Shown here: piece after piece, positions 1 to 12,414 of the stretch | Numbering within the stretch: position 1 is the stretch's first letter | Layout: each line of letters opens with the position of its first letter | Source of the DNA: Aquarana catesbeiana | Taxonomy: Eukaryota > Chordata > Amphibia > Anura > Ranidae | Direction of reading: 5' to 3' | NCBI RefSeq assembly: GCF_042186555.1 | Contig: NC_133332.1 | Coordinates: 120,769,375-120,833,374, forward strand | DNA length: 64,000 nt | Position numbers and translations under genes: made by a program | Notes under the pieces: model-generated | Seen by the model: only the letters and a program-made list of their open reading frames with translations | The model's database searches: none | What the model was told of the DNA's origin: nothing

Positions 1-234
1 GATAGCAAAACCCCTGCCCAGCACCAAAAATGGGGAGTGAACTTGTACCCTGAACTTGTACCATGCATGGGGCGCATGGCCGACAACGAAAAACAAAAAT
101 ATCAGAAAAACAAAAATAGTCAGTGTTCAACAAAAAAATCGGGGGTAGAATAGTTCACCCCACGGCAGCTTGGGCAGTAGATGAGGGCCAGTTTCTCTCC
201 CACAGGAGAGGTGTATGGTCGACCAAACTTTGGC

Positions 235-749
235 TTAAAGGGGTTGTAAAGGTAAAAATTTTTTCACCTTAATGCATTCTATGCATTAAGGTGAAAAAAC
301 TTTTGACAGTACCGCCGCCCCCAGCCCCCCCGTTTTACTTACCTGACGCCTCGAATCTTCGCTGCTCGTCCTCGTCATCTTCATTGCAGCTCAGCCTGGT
401 CGCTGATTGGCTGCAGTGGATGGATTGAAAGCAGCGCAGCCATTGGCTCGCGCTGCTGTCAATCACATCCGATGACGCGGCGCGCCGGGGGGGCGGGGCC
501 GAGTGATACAGCGAGCGGCTATAGCCGCCGGCTGTATCACGGGAGCGCGCCCGCAAGCACTCACCACCATGCGAGGGAGCTCGCATTAAGGTGGTAAATG
601 CTTGCGGGGAGGAGCTGAAACAGCCGCCGAGGGACCCCAGAAGACCAGGTTCGGGGCCACTCTGTGCAGAACGAGCTGCACAGTGAAGGTAAGTATAACA
701 TGTTTGTTATTTTTAAAAAAAAAAAAAAATACCTTTACAACCCCTTTAA
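235..749. mobile_element. TTAA-flanked MITE (T2/Kolobok-like), 0.5 kb
   Basis: Both ends carry a 19-bp inverted repeat, TTAAAGGGGTTGTAAAGGT at the left and its exact complement at the right, with TTAA as the likely target duplication. A short hairpin sits just inside the left end (TTAATGCATTCTATGCATTAA-type, about 268-292). TTAA duplications with AGGG-type termini match the T2/Kolobok MITEs described from Xenopus; piggyBac-type is the alternative. No coding capacity is seen. It is inserted in the inter-ORF region of the L1. Confidence 0.75.
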
Positions 750-842
750 CAGAGCTCTTGGTAAGGAGTAACAAAAGGACAAGGGGAAAGGGCAGGAAGA
801 GAAAAACAAATCAGCTTTTCCAGCTTAGTGGGCGGACATCCA

Positions 843-2025
843 TCAGGCAGGTGGCTTAGGGGGGTGAGGTAATGATTCCCACCAAGATGGGACATCTTGA
901 GGGGACTGGAAAAAGTGAACCCTCCCTTGATGAGTAACCTGGAAGGTAGCAGGGAACAGCATGGAGTATTGGCTATCTGTCAGAAACCATGAAATCAGAC
1001 CGAGACAGAAGTACAGTTAAATCACACTTATTTAATAATAAAAGTAAAAAGAACAAATGTAGTCAAAACATAGCCAGAGTTCAGTAACCGGAACGGATAG
1101 TCAGCCAAGCCAGAAGTCAGGGATCAAAGTAGTGGAACAGCAAGCAGGATCTGGAGCCAGAAGGGATGTCAGCAAAGCCAGTCTTTAAACAAGAACACAG
1201 GAGATAGTTTCTTGTGATGTGACCAAGGCGAAGGCAGAGCTCCTCTGGACTGGACGGCCTAAGTAGGCAGGACTGACGAACAGGATCATCAACAGCTGAG
1301 TAACTGTGGAGAGAGATGGGAGCTGGCAATTAGCTGACAGCTGAGCAGCCAGCTCAGAGAAGGAAGGGCTGAGCCCAGCCCTGACACTATCATGCTCCCG
1401 GAGTTTCTGCTTGACACACTGATAACTGGCTCTTCGATTGTGGACTGTTGCAGAATAATCAGGGAACAGGGACACCACAGCGTTGTTGATCCGGAGACTT
1501 CTCTTCTTCCTGGCTGCCCCCAAAATGGAATCACGAACCCTGTAATTAGGGAGACGAATCACCATCGTACGTGGAGGGTGACCCTCAGAGGTGACGCTCA
1601 GGGATTCGGTGGGCCCTGTGAATCACAAAGCAAGGGGAGAGTTGATTGCAGCCAAATTCTTGTTCAAGCCAGCTTTCCAGGAAGGCTACAGGGTCAAATC
1701 CCTCCACCCGCTCCAGGAGACCAACCAGAAGCACATTATTCCTGCAGAGATGGTTCTCTAGGTCCACCTTCCCCATAAGGTCTGTGTGGTTTACCTTAAT
1801 GATAGCAAGGACCTCCAACAGTGTAGGTCCCTTGCCGTCATCCGTGCCATCCTCGCCCGAGGCCGCCTGCGGGGACATGGCTGGGGGGGTCCAGGATCTC
1901 GGGAAAGGTGGTGGGGAAGCATCCTGGCCATCCTCAAAGAGATCAGGAGTGGAGGCTGGTGATGCACTAGGCCCATGGAAGGTGTTGCGGCGGCCATCTT
2001 GGCAGGATCGGGTGGTGATGCTCAT
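843..2025 (-). pseudogene. L1 ORF1 protein remnant, split by a solo LTR
   Basis: L1 ORF1 proteins are coiled-coil RNA chaperones that coat L1 RNA. The N-terminal part (start 2025) is acidic and Ser/Pro-rich, followed by a core with RNNVLLVGL and IHRAHRIPE, which resembles the RRM domain of L1 ORF1. The C-terminal domain resumes in another frame near 1565 (RLPNYRVRDSILGAAR, then LFPDYSA). It is cut at 1391 by an LTR and continues left of 978 with QYSMLFPA, HFFQSPQDVPSWWESL and a stop at 843-845. Most of the coiled coil between LMGK and VDLEN appears deleted, and a frameshift lies near 1590. It cannot make a normal protein. Confidence 0.72.
978..1386 (-). mobile_element. Solo LTR (409 bp) with CTATC target duplication
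   Basis: The segment begins TGTCAG and ends CTGACA, the usual TG...CA form of an LTR. It is flanked on both sides by the 5-bp duplication CTATC (973-977 and 1387-1391). Removing the LTR and one duplication restores the reading of L1 ORF1. In minus orientation a TTTAAA box and an AAATAA-rich polyadenylation region near the end fit a minus-strand LTR. No internal retroelement genes are present, so it is a solo LTR. The 5-bp duplication fits Gypsy or ERV families. Confidence 0.72.
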
Positions 2026-2226
2026 CGTGGCCGGAGGTTGCTTCTACCCTTGCTACTTTCCCATCCACCAAAATGACTCCCTAGGGTGCGGAAATCATCC
2101 TTGCCAAGGTAGACGTGATTAGAGTCGAGTTTTACTCATGGACGACCAGGATGGTTCAGGATGGTAGAAGGAGAGACGGGAGCTTTACAGGAACATGTCT
2201 GATCACATCCAGCGCTAGGTCACGCC

Positions 2227-3004
2227 CAGACGGTTATATTCTATTTTACTCTTTTCTATTCTATTGTTTTTCTATTCTATTCTATTCTTTTCCATTCTAA
2301 TGTATTCCAATTTAAATTTATTCTATTCGACATTCGAATTTCAGAAGGAAATAGAATATGCTTTCTATTTTATTCTATTCTATCATTTTTTTTCTATTCT
2401 TTTATTTTCTGATATAGTCTATTATTTTCTATTGTATTCTAAACCATTCTATTGTAATTCAAATTCATTCTATTTTAAATTCGAATTTCGAAAGATGGTT
2501 ATATTCTTTCTATTTTATTTTATTCTAGTCTATTCCTTCTTATCCTATTCTATTATTTCCTATTCTATTCTAATCTATGCTATTCTATTCTTTTCTATTC
2601 CCTTATTTTCTATTCTATTTTATTATATTCTTTTATTTTCTATTCTGTTCTGTTTTACGCTATTCTTTTCTATTCTATTCTGCTCTGTTTTATGCTATTC
2701 TTTTCTATTCCTTTATTTTCTATTACATTTAATGCTATTTTTTATTTTCTATTCTGTTTTACTCCATTCTATTCTTTTCTATTTCTTTATTTTCTATTCT
2801 ATTTTATTCTATCCTTGTTTTCAAATTCGGTCTCAAATTCGTTTTTAAATTAGATTTAAATTCAATTCAAATTTTGGCCGAATTTTGTTTTGTTATTTCA
2901 CATTCTTTTAAATTTGTTAGCATTGTAATTCTGAAATTTGGATAATCTGAATAATGAAAAATGTCTGAATTTAGATTCGGAACGAAACAAACCGCACATG
3001 TCTA
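2227..3004. repeat. (TTCTA)n-rich element, half of a foldback family
   Basis: About 600 bp of degenerate TTCTA/TTCTATTTTA repeat is followed by an AT-rich tail ending in GAACGAAACAAACCGCACATG and TCTA. The tail is the complement of the start of the element at 41,379-42,550, so this is a second, one-armed copy of the same family. The long Phe/Tyr/Leu-rich open frames here are products of the repeat. Confidence 0.65.
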
Positions 3005-3191
3005 ATTAGTTATCAGTGATCTGGGGTACAGTCCATCCAAGTTTAAGAATGATATCTTCTGGGGATGTGTCCAAGATGGCGACCGGGGCAGTAGCCTAGT
3101 GAGAGAGCTCCATTACCCTGCCTGCTAACCATCTTGCTTCCCTGCGGACAAAAACTTATATGAAGCCACCAAAGCCCTGCTCGAGATCCTC

Positions 3192-4020
3192 ATGACTGGT
3201 ATGCCCTATAAGCGCAAATCGGTGGCACATCAGAAAGCCTCCACACCGCGCACACAGCCTCGGGACGGATGGTCCCAGGTCTGCACACTCTCCAATATGG
3301 CGTTGCAGACTGAAGACGCAGATCCTGCAATACAGGAGCACGATAACCTCACAGCCCTAATGCAGGCCATTGACACTTGTCAAACAACACTGACAGGAAA
3401 GATCGATACCATACAAATAGAGATGGGGCTGATTTGTAAGGACATGGACAAATTCCGAACCAGGTTAATGGAGGCTGAGCACTGCATGGGAGACGCTGAG
3501 GACCTGCTCGGGAACCATTCCACCTCCCTCCACACCCTTACTACCAGGGTCCGGGCTCTGGAATATCATGCCGAGGACATGGAGAACCGCAACCAGAGAA
3601 ATAATCCAACCCTGTTACTTTTATCGAACGCCTCCTCCGCCAGCTACTCCTGCAAGCGGCATTCTCCCCGTTCTTTGCAGTCGAGCGGGCTCACAGAATA
3701 CCGGCAACCCGTGGACCTGGAGCCCCTCCACGCACGCTTATCCTTCGTCTCTTGAATTTCAGAGACAGAGACTTGGTACTGAGGGAGAGCAGAAAACTCG
3801 AAGCTCTAAGATTTGACTCATGATCTTGCCGGACTTCTCTCTGGAAACCCAAAAACAAAGAAAGTCTTTTGACCATGTGAAACTCGCCCTGAGACAGAAA
3901 GGGCTGAAGTACAGTATGCTTTTTCCTGCCCACCTCAGAGTCCAAGATGGTGAGACCCTTAAATTCTTCACCTCACCAGAAGACGCTTCCAACTGGCTGG
4001 AGTCTCTACCACGACGCTGA
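3192..4020 (+). pseudogene. L1 ORF1 protein remnant
   Basis: The N-terminal stretch reads through a Gln/Met/Leu heptad-rich coiled coil (about residues 45-125) ending DMENRNQRNN, which leads into the RRM in L1 ORF1 proteins. The RRM is then mostly lost and out of frame. Near 3669 another frame gives ERAHRIP and LNFRDRDLVL. A final frame from 3820 gives the C-terminal domain (SFDHVKLALRQKGLKYSML, then FFTSPEDASNWLESL) to a stop at 4018-4020. Several frameshifts make it non-functional. Confidence 0.75.
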
Positions 4021-4910
4021 ACATTGAGGCTGGTGACGAATCTCTTCTCTGCACTTCTCTCGTGTTGGATGGGTGAGCTACTTTCTACTGTTAATACTTG
4101 TTGCACTGACACTCCCCTGGACATGTTTGCCTGAGGAACGGTAACAAATTTCTATCCCCTTGTTGGAACTCCTGGTTTTGTGTTTTTTTTTTTTTTTTTT
4201 TTTTTAAACGGTTATCTTCTCCCCGATTCTTTTTCGGTTGCCATACGGTTACTCACCCCTGGCTGTGGGGAATCACCTAAGTCGGTGCTTCAGCTGGTGG
4301 CTCCGGATGCCTACTAACCATATCACTGTGACAGATCCTGCAGGGGAGGCAACTTGGAACTATATTGCTCCCCCGATTATGCTGCAATTGAATGAGTTGA
4401 GACTGCTGAGTTATGCACAACTTTGGGCAAATGGAAATTATGTCCGAATGTGCTTCTTTGCAACGTTAAGAACTGTGCCCCTGGACTTGTCCGGGTGATT
4501 TCCTTCCCTCAGGAGGATGATAAAACACTACCTCTATTACATAAATAGGTAACTACAGGCAGCACAGTTGATGATTAGATTGTAGGTGCCTTTCATTGTG
4601 CCTCCTAGGCGCCCTGTTGATACACTGCTTCCCAGTGACTAACAATCATGTTTTGTTTGGGATATCAAACGCGCCCAAGTTTGGGGGTAGCGAGGGGAGG
4701 GGGGAGGGGGGGATGGGTGGTTTTTCTAGTTACGATTTTTGGTTTTACTGTATTGTTATACTCCTTTTTTTTTTTTTTTCTGTCATTGCAAAACATTACA
4801 CTGGAGGCACTAAGCCTGATGAACAGATCATTTCTATACCCTATATTACTGCCGGGCCTGGATGGGGGTGGTGGTGGTGGAGGGACCGGGATGGATTTAC
4901 TTCCTTTACT
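4021..4910 (+). other. L1 inter-ORF region
   Basis: About 0.9 kb between ORF1 and ORF2 of the L1. It has T-rich homopolymers (4183-4206 and 4768-4780) and no conserved coding signal. Short open frames here do not resemble known proteins. Equivalent T-rich sequence precedes ORF2 in the L1 at 23.4 kb, so this is normal L1 sequence rather than an insertion. Confidence 0.55.
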
Positions 4911-7422
4911 ATGGCTCCCCTGAGGTTACTCTCCTGGAATGTGCGGGGGTTGAATTCTAAAATCAAGCGCTCCTTAGTCTTCTCGTATCTGAAGAGACAC
5001 CTCCCGCACATCTGTATTTTGCAGGAGACTCACCTCATGGGATCCAGAATACTCTCCCTAAAGAAGGCTTGGGTGGGATCTTACTACCACTCCACTTTCT
5101 CCTCCCATTCCCAGATGGGCTCCAGATCCAGATGGGCAATATGTGATATTACATGCAATGTGTGACCGAGTTGATATATACCTCCAGGGTAGCTTATTCC
5201 TTAGAAGACTTAACATCATTCCTTGACACAATAGAGTTCCCTGTCCTGACTGCCGAAGCGGCGCAAACCTTAGAGAGCCCCATTACTCTGAAAGAGGTCC
5301 AAAAAGCTATAAAATCCCTACAGACAGGAAAAACGCCAGGACCTGACGTACTCCACTCAGAATATTATAAGACTAATTTGGAGTGGGTGGCCCCATACTA
5401 TCTCTCCACGCTTACTAAAGCCCTAGACCTACATGACCTCCTGGCTTCCATGTCTGAAGCTGTGATTGTTATTATACCAAAAACTGGGAAGGACCCTGAA
5501 CTCTGCTCCTTCTACAGGCCTATATCTTTACTAAACGTTGACGCTAAAATCCTAACTAAGATACTGGCCAATAGATTAAACGCAGTGATACTCTCCTTAG
5601 TCCACGGGGACCAGACGGGCTTTATGCCAGGTAAAGGTACAGATATTAATATACGCCGTCTCCACACTAATATAGCACAGTTTAGAGATGGAGATGGGGG
5701 GGGGGGGTGGCCTCCCTGGATGCAGAAAAGGCCTTCGACTCTGTGGAGTGGGTCTTTCTCTGGCAGGTCTTGGTCAAATTTGGGTTTGGCCCCAAATTTA
5801 TCACCTGGATCCAACAGCTGTATACCTCTCCGACGGCTCGTGTGCGTACTGGTGGTATCCTCTCACCCCCCTTCCGCCTTTGTAGAGGCACGAGGCAGGG
5901 GTGCCCCCTTTCTCCAGGGTTATTTGCTCTGGCCATTGAGCCTATGGTGATCCTGCTTCGTTCGGCCGATGAGGTGGGGGGATTGCGGGTAGGTCCCTTG
6001 GTGGAGAGGATATCTCTATATGCGGACGATACGCTCCTGTACCTAAATGATGCCTCTGATTCCCTTACGGCTGCTTTGAGGATTATAGACGAATATGGCA
6101 AATTTTCTGGGGTTAAAATTAACTGGGAAAAATCCAATTTATTTCTACTCTCTAACTCAGCTCCCCCTCCGTCCTCCCCGTCTCCCCTACAAAGAATTTC
6201 CCGCTTTCGCTACCTAGGCATTGAGATTACCGGTGACCTCAATTTCCCAATTTCTGACAGAGAACCTATATCTAGTTCTAAGGACCCTGATAATGAAATG
6301 CCAGGCATGGAGGTTGTTACCTCTGACACCGGTGGGACGGGTTAACTTATTAAAAATGATATTTCTCCCCAAATTTCTATATATTTTTAGAAATACCCCA
6401 GTTCCAATATCTGCAATCTTTTTCCATAAATTAGATGGGATAATTTCCTCATTTGTTTGGGGTGGGAAGGTTCCAAGAATTTCCAAGACCAAGCTGCAAC
6501 TCCCCTTATCCTTAGGCGGTCTTTCGATGCCCTGTTTTCGAAAGTATTTATGGGCAGCGGTACTAGTCACTGTCCGCTGGTGGTTTACCCAAACTAGATC
6601 CAACCCGGCAGTTAACTTAGAAGTGGCCATTGTGGGCTCCTACTCTGCCCTAACGAATATGGTCTATAGGGGAATTAAAGCCAGCCCACAGGCAACGACC
6701 CCAATGCGGACTACAGTCCAAGTATGGGAAAGGGTCACCGCTGCAGTTAAGGCGGTTGACACCATTTCCCCCCCATATGCCACTTTTGGGCAATCCCAAA
6801 CTCCCATATTTCCAATCTATACCAGAACCTAGTGTCTGGGCTAGATTTGGAGTGGTCAAGATTCAACAGATCATGCCTGCTGGAGTCCTCCTTCCTTTTC
6901 CAGAACTGAAAGAGACATATCAACTTCCCTCCTGGATGCTGTTTCGCTATTTACAGCTGAAACATGTGACTCAGGAGCAATTTTTGGATGGGATTTCGGT
7001 GGAGCCGCATGTAATAGAGAGGTTTCTTACCTCTCGAGGTGTGGATAGGATCCTTTCCTCTCTATATCTTCGCCTGAAGGGTGGTAAACCGGTGGGAGTA
7101 TCGCCCCTGCTACAGTCCTGGAGGGAAGACATCCCTTCCCTGTCAGAGGAAGAATGGGACCTAGCCTTACAACAATATATACCCTAAGGTAATCTCTGCA
7201 AGGGATAGATTTATCCAACTAAAATTTATCCATAAGGCATATTATACCCCCCAACGTTTAGCCAGAATATACCCTGCACAATCTGAGACATAAACCGAAT
7301 TCACCAAAGGAAAATTATAGATGAAATAGTGGTGCTTATCCCCAGGTGGGGAGATGCCTGACACTCTTATCCAGCCAGTGAGCTGAATACAGACGTGACT
7401 AGAGAAAAAGTGAAAAAACATA

Positions 7423-7634
7423 CGTTCATCTCACCCGTCCGCAGCACTTGTCCCTTCACTGGAGCTCCGCTCTGTCCCCCTTCACTCCCTCCTCTAGCAC
7501 TCGTGTGAGATCGCCGTGTAGTCACGCCCCCGTGACTACACGGCGACCTCACACGAGTGCTAGAGGAGGGATTGAAGGGGGACAGAGCGGAGCTCCAGTG
7601 AAGGGACGAGTGCTGCGGACGGGTGAGACGAACG
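7423..7634. repeat. Near-perfect 212-bp palindrome (104-bp stems, 4-nt loop)
   Basis: The two halves are almost exact complements around a CCCC loop at 7527-7530 (GTCACG CCCC CGTGAC). The outer ends read CGTTCATCTCACCCGTCCG and CGGACGGGTGAGACGAACG. It is GC-rich against AT-rich surroundings. Only a few mismatches are visible across about 104 bp. It is the core of the foldback element and would fold into a long hairpin as RNA or single-stranded DNA. Confidence 0.9.
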
Positions 7635-8936
7635 TGAGCACACACACCTCCTGGGTCCGCCGTGGCCTGCCTGTTATTTCAGTTGCTATTGCTTGCTGTG
7701 CTGTGGGAGTTCACCTTTTGCCGTGAAGTGACTTGCCTGTTATTTTATTTTAAATGTGAGTTCATTACAAGTTGTTTTATATGTGATTAAATCTTTTAAA
7801 CGAGATTACACTATTGGAGCTTCTTTTATTTTTATGTCATACTACCAACCTGAGAAAAGCGGTGTTCCTATGGAGCAGTGGAGGTGTATGCTCGCATGTT
7901 AACCCCCATGTAAGTGGGTTAGAGGCTCTGTCAGGCCAAACACAAGAGTGAGAGGCCTTAACAGCTGGTGAGTTTGAATTTCAGCAGGGAGTGGATTCAC
8001 GTCACAGAGGTGTGGTGGATGTTTGAAAACACAGCTGAGCAGTTTTGGAGTCACCCTCACTCTTTTTTTGGACTTTCCTCAAATATTTTCACGATTATTT
8101 TTCACGATTGATTGGTTTCTGGACTTTATAGACATTTACTGTGTTCAATTCTCATTATATATATATTTTTTCTTGGATTTATATATTTGTATATCACTTT
8201 CACTGAGTGTTATAATTTATATTAGCTCATATTGAATTTATTGAATAATTTATTTTATTTAATAATTTTTACTTTTTGGGATATTTAGCAATATATGTTT
8301 TATTCACTTTTTCTCTAGTCACGTCTGTATTCAGCTCACTGGCTGGATAAGAGTGTCTGGCATCTCCCCACCTGGGGATAAGCGCCACTATTTCATCTAT
8401 AATTTTCCTTTGGTGAATTTGGTTTATATACATTTTATTGTTAAGTGGCAGCTTTGGTAGGGTTTTGACATTCATTAACCACTTGAGCCCCGGACCATTA
8501 TGCTGCCTAAGGACCAGAGGTCTTTTTCCAATTTGGCACTGCGTCGCTTTAACTGCTAATTGCGCGGTTATGCAATGCTGTACCCAAACGAAATTTGCGT
8601 CCTTTTCTTCCCACAAATAGAGCTTTCTTTTGATGGTATTTGATCACTTCTGCAGTTTTTATTTTTTGCGCTATAAACGGAAAAAGACCGAAAATTTTGA
8701 AAAAAAATGATATTTTCTACTTTTTGTTATAAAAAAAATCCAATAAACTCAATTTTAGTCATACATTTAGGCCAAAATGTATTCGGCCACATGTCTTTGG
8801 TAAAAAAAATGTCAATAAGCGTATATTTATTGGTTTGCGCAAAAGTTATAGCGTCTACAAACTAGGGTACATTTTCTGGAATTTACACAGCTTTTAGTTT
8901 ATGACTGCCTATGTCATTTCTTGAGGTGCTAAAATG

Positions 8937-10440
8937 GCAGGGCAGTACAAAACCCCCCCAAATGACCCCATTTTGGAAAGTAGACACCCCAAGGAAATTG
9001 CTGATAGGCATGTTGAACCCATTGAATATTTATTTTTTTTGTCCCAAGTGATTGAATAATGACAAAAAAAAAAAAAAAAAAAAATATTTACAAAAAGTTG
9101 TCACTAAATGATATATTGCTCACACAGGCCATGGGCCTATGTGGAATTGCACCCCAAAATATATTCAGCTACTTCTCCTGAGTACGGGGATACCACATGT
9201 GTGGGACTTTTTGGGAGCCTAGCCGCGTATGGGACCCCGAAAACCAATCACCGCCTTCAGGATTTCTAAGGGTGTAACTTTTTGATTTCACTCTTCACTG
9301 CCTATCACAGTTTCGGAGGCCATGGAATGCCCAGGTGGCACAACCCCCCCCCAAATGACCCCATTTTGGAAAGTAGACACCCCAAGCTATTTGCTGAGAG
9401 GCATATTGAGTCCATGGAATATTTTATATTTTGACACAAGTTGCGGGAAAGTGACACTTTTTTTTTTTTTTTTTTTTTTTTTGCACAAAGTTGTCACTAA
9501 ATGATATATTGCTCACACAGGCCATGGGCCTATGTGGAATTGCACCCCAAAATACATTTAGCTGCTTCTCCTGAGTATGGGGATACCACATGTGTGGGAC
9601 TTTTTGGGAGCCTAGCCGCGTACGGGGCCCCGGAAACCAATCACCGCCTTCAGCGTTTTTAAGGGTGTGAATTTTTGATTTTACTCTTCACTGCCTAACA
9701 CCGTTTCGGAGGCCATGGAATGCCCAGGTGGCACAAACCCCCCCCAAATGACCCCATTTTGGAAAGTAGACACCCCAAGCTATTTGCTGAGAGGCATGGT
9801 GAGTATTTTGCAGCTCTCATTTGTTTTTGAAAATGAAGAAAGACAAGAAAAAACTTTTTTTTTTTTTCTTTTTTCAAATTTCAAAACTTTGTGACAAAAA
9901 GTGAGGTCTGCAAAATACTCACTATACCTCTCAGCAAATAGCTTGGGGTGTCTACTTTCCAAAATGGGGTCATTTGGGGGGGTTTTGTGCCACCTGGGCA
10001 TTCCATGGCCTCCGAAACTGTGATAGGCAGTGAAGAGTGAAATCAAAAATTCACGCCCCTTAGAAAGCCTGAAGGCGGTGCTTGGTTTTCGGGGTCCCGT
10101 ACACGGCTAGGCTCCCAAAAAGTCTCACACATGTGGTATCCCCGTACTCAGGAGAAGCAGCAGAATGTATTTTGGGGTGTAATTTCACATATTCCCATGG
10201 CATGTTTGAGCAATATATCATTTAGTGACAACTTTGTGCAAAAAAAAAAAAAAAAAAAAAAAAATTTGTCTCTTTCCCGCAACTTGTGTCGCAATATAAA
10301 ATATTCCATGGACTCGACATGCCTCTCAGCAAATAGCTTGGGGTGTCTACTTTCCAAAATGGGGTCATTTGGGGGGGTTTTGAACTGTCCTGGCATTTTA
10401 TGCACAACATTTAGAAGCTTATGTCACACATCACCCACTC
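8937..10440. repeat. 390-bp repeat units in direct then inverted order
   Basis: A module containing ATGACCCCATTTTGGAAAGT occurs in plus orientation near 8965, 9354 and 9748 (about 390-bp steps) and in minus orientation near 9950 and 10,350. A second module (ACCACATGTGTGGGACTTT) alternates with it. The array is therefore a large imperfect palindrome centred near 9850, inside the piggyBac-like element. A-runs and T-runs mark unit junctions. Confidence 0.8.
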
Positions 10441-11975
10441 TTCTAACCACTTGAAGACAAAGCCCTTTCTGACACTTATTTTTTACATGAAAAAGTTTTT
10501 TTTTTTTTGCAAGAAAATTACTTTGAACCCCCAAACATTATATATTTTTTTAAAGCAAATGCCCTACAGATTAAAATGGTGGGTGTTTCATTTTTTTTTT
10601 TCACACAGTATTTGCGCAGCGATTTTTCAAACGCATTTTTTGGGGAAAAAACACACTTTTTTAAATTTTAATGCACTAAAACACACTATATTGCCCAAAT
10701 GTTTGATGAAATAAAAAAGATGATCTTAGACCGAGTACATGGATACCAAACATGACATGCTTTACAATTGCGCACAAACGTGCAGTGGCAACAAAATAAA
10801 TACATTTTTAAAAGCCTTTAAAAGCCTTTACAGGTTACCACTTTAGATCTACAGAGGAGGTCTACTGCAAAAATTACTGCCCTCGATCTGACCTTCGCGG
10901 CGATACCTCACATGCATGGTGCAATTGCTGTTTACGTTTGACGACAGACCGCCGCTTGCGTTCGCCTTAGCGCAAGAGCAGGGGGCGACAGGGGTGCTTT
11001 TTTTTTTTTTTTTTTTTTTCTTTATTATTTTTTTGCTTTTTTATCTTATTTTTAAACTGTTCCTTTCATTTTTTTTTTTTTAAATCATTTTTATTGTTAT
11101 CTCGGGGAATGTAAATATCCCCTATGATAGCAATAGGTAGTGACAGGTACTCTTTTTTGAAAAAATTGGGGTCTATTAGACCCTAGATCTCTCCTCTGCC
11201 CTCAAAGCATCTGACCACACCAAGATCGGTGTGATAAAATGCTTCCCCAATTTCCCAATGGCGCTATTTACATCCGGCGAAATCTAAGTCATAAAATGCT
11301 CGTAGCTTCCGGTTTCTTAGGCCATAGAGATGTTTGGAGCCACTCTTGTCTCTGATCAGCTCTATGGTCAGCTGGCTGAATCACCGGCTGCATTCTCAGG
11401 TTCCGTGTTGAGACAGGAGAGCCAGAGAAAAACACGGAAGACGGTGGGGGGGGGGGGCATTCCCTCCCACGGCTTGTAAAGGCAGTCTAGAGGCTAATTA
11501 GCCGCTAGGATTGCTTTTACATGAAAGCCGACCGCTGGCTGAAAAGAATGATACCAAGATGATACCTAAACCTGCAGGCATCATTCTGGTATAACCACTC
11601 AAAGTTGTGAATGGCGTACCTGAAGACAAAAAAATGGTTAACAATAAAGCACAGTAAACAATAAAGTATAAATAATTACATACCTGAAAAACAAACATGA
11701 TAAAACATAATAACAATAACAATAACAATAACAACACTGCAGAATAGAATACAGTAAAAAAAGAGCAGAACAATAGAGAGAGAGAATAGAGAGAGAGAAC
11801 AATAAAACGACAACTATTTTTTTTTATTTTATATATATATTTTTTTTTTTTACACTTTTTTTGTAACTAACTTTTATAACTGTAACCGGTTCCAGGTTCG
11901 GGTCTCTCAAAATGCGATGGCATCTTGGGAGACCCTGTGAAAGTGTGCCTAGTCTGTGCAATGCTGTACCCTACG
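10441..11975. other. AT-rich spacer of the piggyBac-like element
   Basis: About 1.5 kb between the 390-bp array and the transposase remnant. It contains several long T-runs (about 10,500, 10,590, 11,000 and 11,070), a G-run (11,445-11,457) and an (AAC)n-like stretch near 11,710-11,735. No conserved coding signal is seen on either strand. Confidence 0.5.
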
Positions 11976-12364
11976 CTAATACTCAACTAGTGTATGGTAG
12001 CGTTCAAAACATTCACCAATGCAAAGACCAGGATTGTCAGGACAGAAGGGACAATAATAGCGGGTGTCACGCCTATATCCGCGTTTGCTGCAGACACAAC
12101 ATCTTTTTGGGGGGGGTTCGTTGGGTAGGGGTACTCGGGAGCACATAAAAATGCCTCTCATGCAGCCGACTGCATTTCGTTGGGGGATGTGAATGGGGGA
12201 AGTACGGGCGCTGCAGAAGTGGTGGGTTCCCAATTAGGATTGGCGAATGCAGCAGGAAGGGCACTATGGGCACGACGGGCCTGTGTTTGTCTTTTTGGTG
12301 GCAGCGGGACACTACTTGTGCTTGTCACCTCACCAGCTTGAACTGCACTTATGGGACTCGCCAC
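11976..12364 (-). pseudogene. piggyBac transposase, N-terminal piece joined to C-terminal Cys-rich domain
   Basis: piggyBac transposases are DDD enzymes that excise and insert at TTAA. The last 42 codons (about 12,113-11,979) read KRCCVCSKRGYRRDTRYYC and CPDNPGLCIGECFERYHT, matching the C-terminal zinc-binding domain of piggyBac transposases; cysteines and final histidine are in place. In another frame, 12,364-12,158 gives a Pro/Thr/Ser-rich segment ending NPNWEP...PVLPPFT, like the region just before the DDD core. The core that should separate them (over 1 kb) is missing, so this is an internally deleted, inactive gene. The reading direction and TTAA ends agree with the family assignment. 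Confidence 0.75.
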
Positions 12365-12414
12365 GTCACCAAGTGTTACTGCAGTGCTGGTTTGACTACG
12401 ACCGGGGTGTACTA

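Larger units (their letters stand above)
1..2226 (-). mobile_element. L1-type LINE, minus strand, 3' part cut by window edge
   Basis: This is an L1-like retrotransposon read right to left. The ORF1 remnant occupies 843-2025, the putative 5' UTR lies at 2026-2226, and T-rich inter-ORF sequence (in minus orientation) runs from 842 to the window edge. Two insertions interrupt it: a MITE at 235-749 and a solo LTR at 978-1386. When both are skipped, the flanking L1 sequence joins without loss. The right boundary is set by the start of the (TTCTA)n repeat near 2227 and is approximate. ORF2 is not in the window. Confidence 0.7.

Noticed and set aside
2264..2848. 194-codon open frame rich in Phe, Tyr and Leu
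   Set aside because: It is the translation of a degenerate TTCTA repeat; similar frames appear at 41.5-42.4 kb for the same reason.
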